Of a DNA stretch of 64,000 nt, positions 56,281 through 64,000 are shown piece by piece. The first letter of the stretch is position 1, and the number at the start of each line of letters is the position of its first letter. The translations under genes were made by a program, and so were the position numbers. The DNA lies in the NCBI GenBank assembly GCA_032718565.1, contig JAVGVS010000499.1:1-64000 (forward strand). Direction: 5' to 3'. Origin of the DNA: Distichodus sexfasciatus (lineage: Eukaryota; Chordata; Actinopteri; Characiformes; Distichodontidae). A model generated the notes under the pieces. It did no database searches, was not told the DNA's origin, and worked only from the letters and a program-made list of their open reading frames with translations.

Positions 56281-58438
56281 CCCCGAGTTACCAATACCAG
56301 AGATCTCCACTGGTGTCAGTAGTGCCTGTGCCAGTGCCGAATAGTCCCAATTTAAGGCAAACAGTGCCCCTTTTCTGTAATCGGCGCGATGTCGGAACCG
56401 GCTTTTCCTTTGACCTGCTGCCGTTGCTGCCGATTCCAACTTGGAGCCGGTGCCATTTTTTTCGTACAGCAAGAGCGCCAATTCCCCACCCTGCTTTCCC
56501 CAATCCTTCATCACCGGTGCCACGTTCTCATGGCCAGCGGTGAGCGGAGTAGCGCTCGCCGCTCCCACCCACTTCCACTGCCTCCTCTTCGGCGGGGTCA
56601 TTATTGCTGCCTCACGTCCTCAGAAGCCGCTGTCTGCAATCCGGCTGGTTTATGATGCCGTGTGACAGGGCAATCACCGATTTAGTCATTACTTTGTTCA
56701 GGCTCTTCACCAGCCCCACCGGAGCAGCGCGGCCCCACCCCGGCCACATGGGCGAACTCTATACGGGGTTTCAAATTAAGCCTCAGAATTCGCCGGTCTT
56801 CAGAAGCTGCCGCATCGTGGTGACACTTGTGTGTGTGTTTAGACGGCGAACCATTTTTAGAAAGTTGCACTCAACCCCTTGCCCGTGGCCTCTCTCTCTG
56901 GCGGTCTGACAGGCTATTTGAAATGGCCCGGAGCTCGCTCTGCTGGTGTCTTTGTGACTGGTCGCAGCTCAGACGCCCAGTGAAACACTTCCACTTACTA
57001 ACGATTCTTATGTTCGGATCTATCGAGGAGAGGTTAATGTTTCACACAGCTCTTAACTCGGCTTCACGGCTCTGGAGACGAGAGCGAGAATCGACTAACT
57101 GACCTCTGCGCTCACGTGTTGCTGGACGGAGGGTACAGAAGGTTACCACGTCCCAAATGAGTTCACAATATCTGCTTGCTCGCTACTCCGGCAAGAGAGA
57201 TGTAGGGGAAATCTCTGGTAACGCAGTGATGAGTGATGTCAGCATCTCACAATCTCTTGCGGTCTATTGGATCACAGCGATGGTGCTCAGACAGGACTGA
57301 AGTTTAGGACCAGTGGCTCCTTTTCCACTTGTGCAGTGCCAGTGCCCAACTTGGAACTGGTGCCTGGGCGCGAAAATGAAATTTAAGCTCAATTCCAAAC
57401 CAGCAGACTCCTTTTTCCACTTCAGCTCATGCCAGTACTGAGCGTCATTAAATTTTGTCGCAAGCAAAATGACTTACACGTTGTTCTATTTTGAAGTTTG
57501 TTATGGGCAGAAATATATTTAGATCTCATCTCTGTCATCTCAAGCTGATTAGAAATCAGTCTTATATCATCTGAGACCTCCATCTGGTTGTAGACGTTAA
57601 CCAGCTGCCGACGTGTTAATTTGAAGTGTTTTCAATTCGCAAACAAGCAATACTTTTTGTAGTCCCACAGGAAAAGTAGTAGAAGAGAAATTTCGCCATC
57701 CTGGTTTAAAAGAAACCGGTCAATTCTCGGTACAACTTAGGGAGCGGCCCCAGAAACCGGTAAGGTCGCCGGGCGTTCCCAGGCGGTGACCAGTAAAAGG
57801 TATGAACCGAGTGCGTACTTCAAGAGTAGGCGGCACCGCCCCAGACTGCTCCTCGGCGCAGACCAGCTGCCCGCTGCTCTTCACGCGGATGAATACATTG
57901 CGAGGTCGCAGCCAGCCGTGTTCGCACGACAAACTCATAATTCAGTCACCAGTGGACGACGACTGGATGCTCGTCGCATACCGCAAAGTTCGTGTTCCAC
58001 ATTTGCATTTGATCGATCCACCGACAGGTCGTTGTGGAACATCGAATGCTAATTAACAGCACCACCTTCTTTATTCACACGGACGACAAAAGCAGCTAAA
58101 ATACGTAATTTAATTTACTTTTTCCTTTAATAAAACAGCGCCCTGTTCACAGAGGCGATGTTGTTCATGTATGGCTTCTACGCAGATCGATGTACGGCGG
58201 CACCCCTTGAGTAAGCTGAAGGACACGACATCTGACAATCTGTTACATCTGGGGCGTCATATCTGGAACTTGATGAAGGTGTTTGTTCAGATTTTTGTGT
58301 GTGTGGTTGTGCAGTTTACACTATGATGTGTGTTTTGTCAGTGTGCATGTGCTAGCAAACAGGTCTTGGCCTCAGTGCGGCCGGATCTCCTGTGGACGAG
58401 ATGAAACTGAAGAGCCAGGTGTGTGTGTGTGTGTGCAG
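56281..58438. other. Intron sequence, no gene
   Basis: 56281-56600 and 57300-57440 carry GGTACC/GGTGCC-like words (e.g. CAACTTGGAACTGGTGCC) of a fish repeat also seen at 62790-62880. 56640-57110 and 57720-58060 are unique-looking; several overlapping frames there (e.g. 57786-58056) lack motifs. Ends in (TG)n and the exon acceptor. Confidence 0.4.
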
Positions 58439-58570
58439 GTAAGGCCAGCATGAACGTGCACTGGGAGGAGGACTCCATGGAGACAGCCCGCTGTGCCCGT
58501 GCGGATCGCCTTCATGCTGGTGCACGCAACAGGCCATTTCTACCACACCTCACACTTTACTACATCCACA
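58439..58570 (+). CDS. xylt1: xylosyltransferase 1, start of catalytic-domain exon (exon 4 by homology), damaged
   Basis: The acceptor is a (TG)n-CAG| at 58437-58438. The exon opens (G)KASMNVHWEEDSMET in one frame. From about 58493 it continues as VPVRIAFMLVH one frame later, so a single-base shift lies between 58482 and 58493. VPVRIAFMLV is the first beta strand of the GT14 (Branch) domain. The following conserved stretch (in mammals HGRASRQLQRMFK) is missing, and the sequence jumps to a degraded version of the exon end (reading about AIYHTSHFYYIH, 58533-58566) that lacks its donor and runs into CA repeats. Intact versions of the same exon end with donors lie in the tandem array just downstream. 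The true exon end therefore cannot be fixed from this sequence. The first intact donor (GT at 58694) is in frame with VPVRIAFMLV. Confidence 0.75.
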
Positions 58571-59560
58571 CACCTCACACATACCCTTTCACACACACAC
58601 ACACATATTATACACACACCCACACACTCACCTCACAGATACACACACTCACACACACACACCTCACACTTCTACTGCATCCACGTAGAGCAGGTTCACA
58701 CACACACACACCTCACACTTACACACACACACCTCACACTTCTACTACATCCACACGAGAGCATAAAAATAAGTTACACACACACACACTCCCCACACAT
58801 ACAGCACACACACCCCTCACACACACACACACACCTCACACTTCTAATGGGCGATCCAGTCAGAAAGCAGGCACACACACACACACACACACACCTCACA
58901 CATACAAGGCTATTCTCATTGTTGTTAATTCTACACTTACCAGACCCACGGAGTTAGTCTACACACAATTCCCAGCACTTACAGCCAGCCACACACACTT
59001 CACACTTCTACTACATCCACGTAGAGCAGGTTCACACACACACACACACCTCACACTTACACACACACACACACTTCTACTACATCCACGTAGAGCAGGT
59101 TCACACACACACACACACACCTCACACATACACACACCTCACACACACACCTCACACTTCTACTACATCCACGTAGAGCAGGTTCACACATACACACACC
59201 TCACACTTACACACACACACCTCACACTTCTACTACATCCACGTAGAGCAGGTTCACACACACACACACACCCCACACTTACACACACACACCGTACTTA
59301 CCAAGATCCACGTAGGCAGGCCCACACACAGACACACACACCCCACACTCCCACACACACACACACATGGCACCTCACGCACACACACACACTTGACAGT
59401 TCCACTACGTCCTCATCGGATCAGGTACACACACACACACCACATACACCTTCTGTATCCACATCGACTAGGTACACACACCCCCCGCCACACACACACC
59501 TTCTATATCCACATCGACTAGGTACACACACACACACACCTCACCCACACATCTCCAAAT
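58571..59560 (+). repeat. CA-rich minisatellite carrying repeated copies of the xylt1 exon 4 end and its splice donor
   Basis: A core unit reading ACCTCACACTTCTACTACAT followed by CCACGTAGAGCAGGTTCAC is embedded in (CA)n spacers. It translates as TSHFYYIHVEQ followed by a GT donor. Intact CAG|GT junctions with the GTAGAG lead occur with GT at 58694, 59030, 59099, 59182 and 59252; spacing in the last four is 69, 83 and 70 bp. Degenerate copies sit near 58731, 58831, 59290, 59391, 59445 and 59500, the last three ending in AGGTACAC. The next exon starts RSDYLHRQ, so any of the five donors would rejoin the known protein order (HFYYIHV..RS.YLHRQ). One frame stays open across most of the array because CA repeats lack stops; the His/Thr-rich translation is not treated as protein. 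Confidence 0.85.
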
Positions 59561-59818
59561 AGCACCACATATCCGGCTTAGGGTCTCCTCTCTCTCTGTT
59601 TCCTCTGTCCTGCTCATCTTTCTCCATTCTTATCTCCCTCCTTCCCTGAACACCTTCTTTCTCCCTCTTTATCCCTCCCTTTCTTCCCTCCTCCTCCTCA
59701 CTCCCTTCTTTCCCTTCCTTGTCAGATATACGCCCATTATTTAACACACAAATACTACACACATTGTTGGTACCTGTAGTGAGTGTTTTTCCTCTGACTC
59801 CTGTGTGTGTGTGTAGGG

Positions 59819-59860
<42 letters not shown>

Positions 59861-59944
59861 GCCAGGATATGACTGTACAAGTCAGTGCTCAGAGCGGATG
59901 GAGCTCTGAGACAGAGGCATCCTGTTTGTACATCCTCTAACACA
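59561..59944. other. Intron sequence; (GT)n at 59821-59858
   Basis: CT-rich at 59590-59720, then the GT tract. Confidence 0.5.
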
Positions 59945-60772
59945 CTGGTGGAGAGGAGAAGAAGAGGGTAACAGGAGGAGAAGAGGATGAGCGGGGTGAG
60001 AGGGATGAGCGGAGGGAGGGGTAAGGAAGGAGGAGTGAGGGAATAAAGAGATAGAGAAAGAGAGAGGAAGGATAGATAGGAGAGGAATAGAGAGGAGGGA
60101 GAGAGATGAGAGAGGGATGGAAAAAGGGGGGAGCAAGAGAAAGGGAGGGATAAAGAAGGAGTGAGAGGGAGACACAGAGGGAGGAAGGGGGAGTGAGAGA
60201 GGGATGGATGGAGAGAAAGGGGAGAAAGAAGGAGGGAGAAAGAAAGAAAGAGAGAAAAAAGGGAGGGAGTGGAGAAAGGGAGTGATAGTGTGGGAGAGAT
60301 GGATAGAGGGACAGACAGGGAGGGACAGAAAAAGAAAGAGAGAGAGGGAGGTAAACAAGGAAAAATACAGAGGGGGATGATGAGGGAGGGAGAGAGAGAG
60401 CAACACAGGGAAGAAGGGGAAGTGACAGAGGGATGGAGGGAGAGAGGGAGAAGATGGAGGGAGCAACAGAGAAAGAGAGAGAGAGAGAGAGAAAGGGAGG
60501 GAGAGAGAGGGGGATAAAAAAGGAGAGAGAGGGGAGATAAAGAGGGAGAGAGGGACTGAGCGAGAAAGAGAGTGCTAAAGAGAGGGGAGAGGGGAGAAAG
60601 AAAGGGGAGAGAGGAAGGTTGGGTGGAGAGAGAGGGAGAGATAGAGGGATAAAGAGGGAGAGAGAGAGAGACAGAGGGATCAGAGGGATAGGGAGAGAGA
60701 GAGGCGGGGCGGAGAGGGATAAAGAGGGAGAGAGAGAGAGAGAGAGAGACAGAGGGATAAAGAGGGAGAGAG

Positions 60773-60803
<31 letters not shown>

Positions 60804-61071
60804 GAGGGAGAGAGAGGGGGGGAGGTAGAGGGAGAGAGAGAGAGAGAGGGAGACAGAGGGATAAAGAAGGAGAGAGAAAGAGAGAGGGGAGAGGAGAGAG
60901 AGAGGGACAAAGAGGAGAGAGAGGGGGGGAGGGGAGAGAGAGAGAGAGGGAGACAGAGGGATAAAGAAGGGGAGAGGAAGAAGGGAGGAGGAGAGAGAGA
61001 GAGGGATAAAGAGGGGAGAGAGGGGGGGGAGCCAGAGGGAGAGAGGGGGGAGGGGGAGAGAGGACAAAGAG

Positions 61072-61112
<41 letters not shown>

Positions 61113-61595
61113 CGGGGAGGGGAGATAGAGGGAGAAAGAGGGGAGAGAGAGGGAGGGGGAGAGAGAGAGAGAGAGACAGAGGGATAAAGAGGGAGAGAGA
61201 AAGAGAGATAGAGGGATAAAGAGAGAGATGGAGAGGGAGAGATAAAGAGGGGGAGAGAGAGGACAGAGGGAGGGAAAGAGAGGAAAGAGGGAGAGAGGGG
61301 GGACTAGAGGGAGAGAGGGGGGAGATAGAGGGATAAAGAGGGAGAGAGAGAGAGAGAGAGAGAGGGAGCAGAGAGAGGGAGATAGGTGGGATAAAGAGGG
61401 GAGAGAGGATAGGGGAGAGAGAGAGAGAGAGAGACAGTAGAGGGGTGAAGAGGGGAGAGAGAAAGAGAGAGAAAGAGGGATAAAGAGGAGAGAGAGGGAT
61501 AAAGAGGGAGATAGAGGGATAAAGAGGGAGAGAGAGGGATAGGGGGAGAGAGAGAGAGAGAGATAGAGGGGTGAAGAGGGAGAGAAAGAGTTGAA
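59945..61595 (+). repeat. Polypurine (GA-rich) tract, about 1.65 kb
   Basis: Nearly pure A/G on the + strand: (GA)n, GGGATAAAGAGGGAGAG-like words repeated dozens of times, and G runs of up to eight. The minus-strand frames of 615 and 634 codons here are Ser/Leu/Pro artefacts of the composition. Confidence 0.93.
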
Positions 61596-61649
61596 GCTCC
61601 AAGCAGTTTGATGGAAGATTAGTTTAGATCTGCACTTCAGGATTTCAGT

Positions 61650-61705
61650 CAAACACACACACGCACACACACACACACGCGCACACACACACACACACAC
61701 ACACA

Positions 61706-61743
<38 letters not shown>

Positions 61744-61813
61744 CACGCGCACACACCCACACACACGCACACACACACACACGCACACACACACACACAC
61801 ACACACACGCATG
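61650..61813. repeat. (CA)n with CGCG-type interruptions
   Basis: CACACGCGCACACAC pattern, alternating purine-pyrimidine throughout. Confidence 0.92.
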
Positions 61814-62360
61814 CTCTCCCACTTTGGTAATGACACACCACTGCTCACTTAATCAACTACTTCAAGTTATGGTAGGAATGTGGGAACATTTGTGTGTGTG
61901 TGTGTGTGTCATGTCGTCTTGTAAACTGCAGAGAGGACGTGATAAAGTGTCAGCCAATCTAGTCAATCATCCTGAGTCAAGCTTGGCTCGTTTCTTTTCC
62001 TGCTCGGCTTTCATGAGCCGTTAGAGACGTGGGCGGAACACACACGGCCCGATCAAAGGCACGGAGAGCAAACGGAGGAGCGCAGGAACGAGAGAGAGAG
62101 GGAGCGAGAGATTAGAGAGTTAGAAGGCAGCACGTAAAAGAAGACTCGCTATCGGTGTGCAGGTGTAGTCACAACGTCTGGAGCTCTCTCATGTCTCCTT
62201 TTACTGAAAAATACCTTTATAATAAGGTGTGTGTGTGTGTTTCTGACTGATTCGTACTTTGTCAGACCCTGCACCTGCAGACGTGGTGACAGACCTCTTT
62301 TGGGGACAAAAAAATGACACCCTCCCCCACCATGTATGTGTGTGTATCCCTTCCCCACAG
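61814..62360. other. Intron sequence before the 62361 exon; (GT)n at 61892-61909
   Basis: A small GA tract lies at 62090-62110. Nothing else recognised up to the splice acceptor. Confidence 0.45.
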
Positions 62361-62563
62361 CGTTCGGACTACCTCCACAGGCAGATGTTGGCGCTGGCGA
62401 GTCAGTACCCCAACAGGCGGGTGACGTCCTGGCGCATGTCCACCATCTGGGGCGGTGCCAGCCTGCTGGGCATGTACCTGCAGAGCATGAGGGACCTGCT
62501 GGCCATGAGCGACTGGAGCTGGGACTTCTTCATCAACTTGAGCTCCGCCGACTACCCCATCAG
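62361..62563 (+). CDS. xylt1: xylosyltransferase 1, catalytic-domain exon (exon 5 by homology), intact
   Basis: The acceptor CCTTCCCCACAG| and donor CATCAG|GTGAGAAC bound 203 nt that read without interruption from RSDYLHRQMLALASQYPN through WRMSTIWGGASLL, LQSMRDLLAMSDW and WDFFINLSSADYPIR. The exon enters in phase 0 and leaves in phase 2. Colinearity with mammalian XYLT1 is close to complete, and the TIWGGASLL and DFFINLS.ADYPIR blocks are hallmarks of the GT14 (Branch) catalytic domain. Its integrity contrasts with the damaged exons at 54020 and 58439. Xylt2 is similar here, but exon 1 fixes the gene as xylt1. Confidence 0.96.
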
Positions 62564-62942
62564 GTGAGAACCCACCTACACACTCCGGCTCCTCATCCTG
62601 TAGGGTCGCCCTTTAGGCTCACAGACCCTTTCCAGCCTGCGGTGGTGCCGCAGACCTTAGTGAATCTAGATCAGTTCTGTTTCACCATCAGAACTTGAAC
62701 CCACAGCCTGTGATGCCATGAGAGGTGGGCAGAGAAAATAGGCGTGGTGTGTGACATGTCACCTGACCTTCGTTGTGCTCTTAAGACAGTGGAAATGCGT
62801 GGTGGTTCTCGTCGGTTCCCAGCTTCAGCACCAGCATTGGCACCGGCTCTTTCCCTTTGCACCCAGTACCCCATTAGGTAAAAACCTGGCCACCGCTAGT
62901 ACCACAACACACACAGAGTGTCCGGCTCCTTGCTCTGTAGTA
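62564..62942. other. Intron sequence after the 62361 exon
   Basis: 62770-62890 has the CAGCACCAGCATTGGCACCG-type repeat words. No exon seen. Confidence 0.45.
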
Positions 62943-63190
62943 AGGGTCGACTGATTATCGGGGGCTGATGTTAGGCATTATTGGTATCAGTGTTTAATGT
63001 TGACCATCGCGGATATTAAATAATTACAAGGTGACGCTACTGTGGATTCGCTGCCGTCCTTCTCCTCTGTGTTGTTTGCTCTCGACTTCCTCATTGCTTC
63101 ATTTAATGTCCTGCCTCTTGCTCACTCTTGATTGGCTTTATGTCACACGAGTAGGTGCCAATCAACGCTGAAGCCTTGTTGTCACTCACA
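62943..63190 (+). mobile_element. GTCGACCGATTATCGG-family element, 5' part
   Basis: AAGGGTCGACTGATTATCGG, GGTGACGCTACTGTGGATTC and CCAATCAACGCTGAAGCCTT. Confidence 0.65.
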
Positions 63191-63295
63191 CCACACTTAC
63201 AGTGTCATTTTTTATTTTGGATCAATGAATCTTGAATCTTGAATCTTTGGGCTCATTGATCACTGAATCGATGTTGATGTATCGTTACACTTAGT

Positions 63296-63667
63296 AGGGC
63301 TTTGGAATCAAGGAGCGATTTCCTGAATCGATCTTCGGATCTGATCCGCTGCTATTAAGATCCATTCAACTCTCGATTCGATTCCATTCGTATCGATTTA
63401 TTTGGAGATTTCTTTGCATCAATACTAGTTTTGCTTGGTTATAAAATAAAACTTGTTTTAAAACCGTAAGTGTTGCTAAATTATCGGCCTCGCGAGTTGA
63501 TGGTGATTTGAGCGAGCAGCTTCAGCCATGGCTCTCGGCGAGAAGCCTTGCGCAGTCACGAGAAGTAGTATAGCCGAGGAAAAAGATCGATCCGCAAATT
63601 TTTGAATCGATTTATTTTTCGAATCTAGAAATCGATATTGACCGTGAACGATGAACCCAGCCCTACA
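63296..63667. mobile_element. hAT-like element, GGGCTGGGTATCG family, copy 3, heavily altered
   Basis: Matches 29137-29533 through TTTTGCTTGGTTATAAAATA and GATCGATCCGCAAATTTTTG to AACCCAGCCCTAC, but carries many small indels and scrambled stretches near 63300-63370 and 63510-63560. A hAT 3' end (GATGTATCGTTACAC) sits just before it. Confidence 0.65.
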
Positions 63668-63679
63668 CTTTAGTGGTCT

Positions 63680-63845
63680 AAACTCGTGCATTGGTGACCT
63701 TAAGATTGGTTCAAATGCCAGGAGAGCTATAAACCCCCCCTGAGCCAGACACCCTAAAGCCCAGTTTGCTCCAGCCAGACTGTCCCTTTAATTAAGAAGA
63801 AATGTAAGTTGCTCTGGACGACAACATGCTAAATGCCAAAACGTA
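63680..63845 (+). mobile_element. tRNA-derived SINE family 2, 5'-truncated
   Basis: GGTTCAAATGCC, GAGCCAGACACCCTAAAGCC and the tail GTAAGTTGCTCTGGACGACA then GCTAAATGCC correspond to the family at 51401. Confidence 0.55.
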
Positions 63846-64000
63846 AATGACAATGAAGACGGGAGGCCGAGTGTAAATCCTGGAGAGGAATGTGGAATTT
63901 GTTTTTCTTTTATTTTTATTCTGATGTGAATTTTTGCTTTGTTTTCTTCCTAATTTTACTGTTTTCTCTGTCAAATGCCAGATTTAAAACTATTAAAAAA

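Larger units (their letters stand above)
9904..64000 (+). other. xylt1: xylt1 gene span (5' part; gene continues past right edge)
   Basis: Four exons on the + strand match consecutive parts of vertebrate xylosyltransferase 1, in order and with compatible splice phases: exon 1 ends in phase 0, the exon at 54020 starts in phase 0 and ends in phase 1, the exon at 58439 starts in phase 1, and the exon at 62361 starts in phase 0 and ends in phase 2. The N-terminus and stem match XYLT1 rather than its paralogue XYLT2. The C-terminal half of the catalytic domain and the Xylo_C domain are not in the window. No other protein-coding gene is supported on either strand. A short exon 2, expected from mammals, was not located between 10204 and 54019. 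Confidence 0.9.

Noticed and set aside
56124..56665. Overlapping frames of up to 139 codons as a gene
   Set aside because: Frames open on both strands over a repeat rich in GGTACC/GGTGCC-like words; no domain.
58661..59545. CRISPR-like array
   Set aside because: The regular repeats hold an exon end with CA spacers in a vertebrate gene; spacers are low-complexity.
58423..59562. 379-codon frame as a His/Thr-rich protein
   Set aside because: Only the first residues (KASMNVHWEEDSMET) are xylt1 coding; the rest reads through CA repeats and exon-end copies.
59755..61841. Minus-strand open frames of 615 and 634 codons
   Set aside because: They lie in a purine-only tract and a CA tract, are almost all Ser/Leu/Pro plus Cys/Val, overlap each other in different frames and have no domain.

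Overview
The window looks like teleost fish DNA. It is gene-poor and packed with (CA)n and (GA)n tracts, short tRNA-derived SINEs, a Tc1-type element and many non-autonomous hAT-like elements with 8-bp target duplications. Only one protein-coding gene can be supported: xylosyltransferase 1 (xylt1), on the + strand. It encodes the Golgi glycosyltransferase (family GT14) that transfers xylose from UDP-xylose to serines of proteoglycan core proteins and so starts glycosaminoglycan chains. The species cannot be named from the sequence.

Layout. From 1 to 9.9 kb is intergenic or 5' flanking DNA, ending in a 1.4-kb CT-rich and TCAC-rich array that abuts the gene. Exon 1 (9904-10203) encodes the cytoplasmic tail, the signal anchor and a Gly-rich stem. 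It lies in a CpG-rich patch and is followed by an intron of about 44 kb that is mostly transposon debris. The next exon I can recognise (54020-54545; exon 3 by comparison with mammals) and the one after it (from 58439) match the gene clearly, but both carry frame-breaking indels. The exon at 62361-62563 is clean, and the remaining exons lie beyond the right edge. A short exon expected between exon 1 and 54020 was not found.

The most unusual feature lies at 58.66-59.55 kb. The 3' end of the fourth-type exon (reading HFYYIHVEQ), together with its GT splice donor, is repeated in tandem inside a CA-rich minisatellite. At least five copies keep an intact CAG|GT donor. This is either an exon/donor-bearing minisatellite or a local assembly error. 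The decayed frames in the same interval make the second explanation a serious one.

The intron holds nested transposons that can be resolved by their target duplications: 16392-18168 (a hAT containing another element, a TTAA-type MITE and a second hAT), 31881-32516 (a hAT with a SINE inside), 35741-37078 (a hAT in the centre of a perfect 20-bp palindrome) and 39743-40330 (a hAT inside another element). A separate family with GTGACCC termini and 4-bp target duplications is present as two opposite-facing copies of about 640 bp, plus a 244-bp near-perfect palindrome. A 960-bp element made of terminal inverted repeats around a 22-bp satellite sits inside a tRNA-derived SINE at 51.4-52.5 kb.
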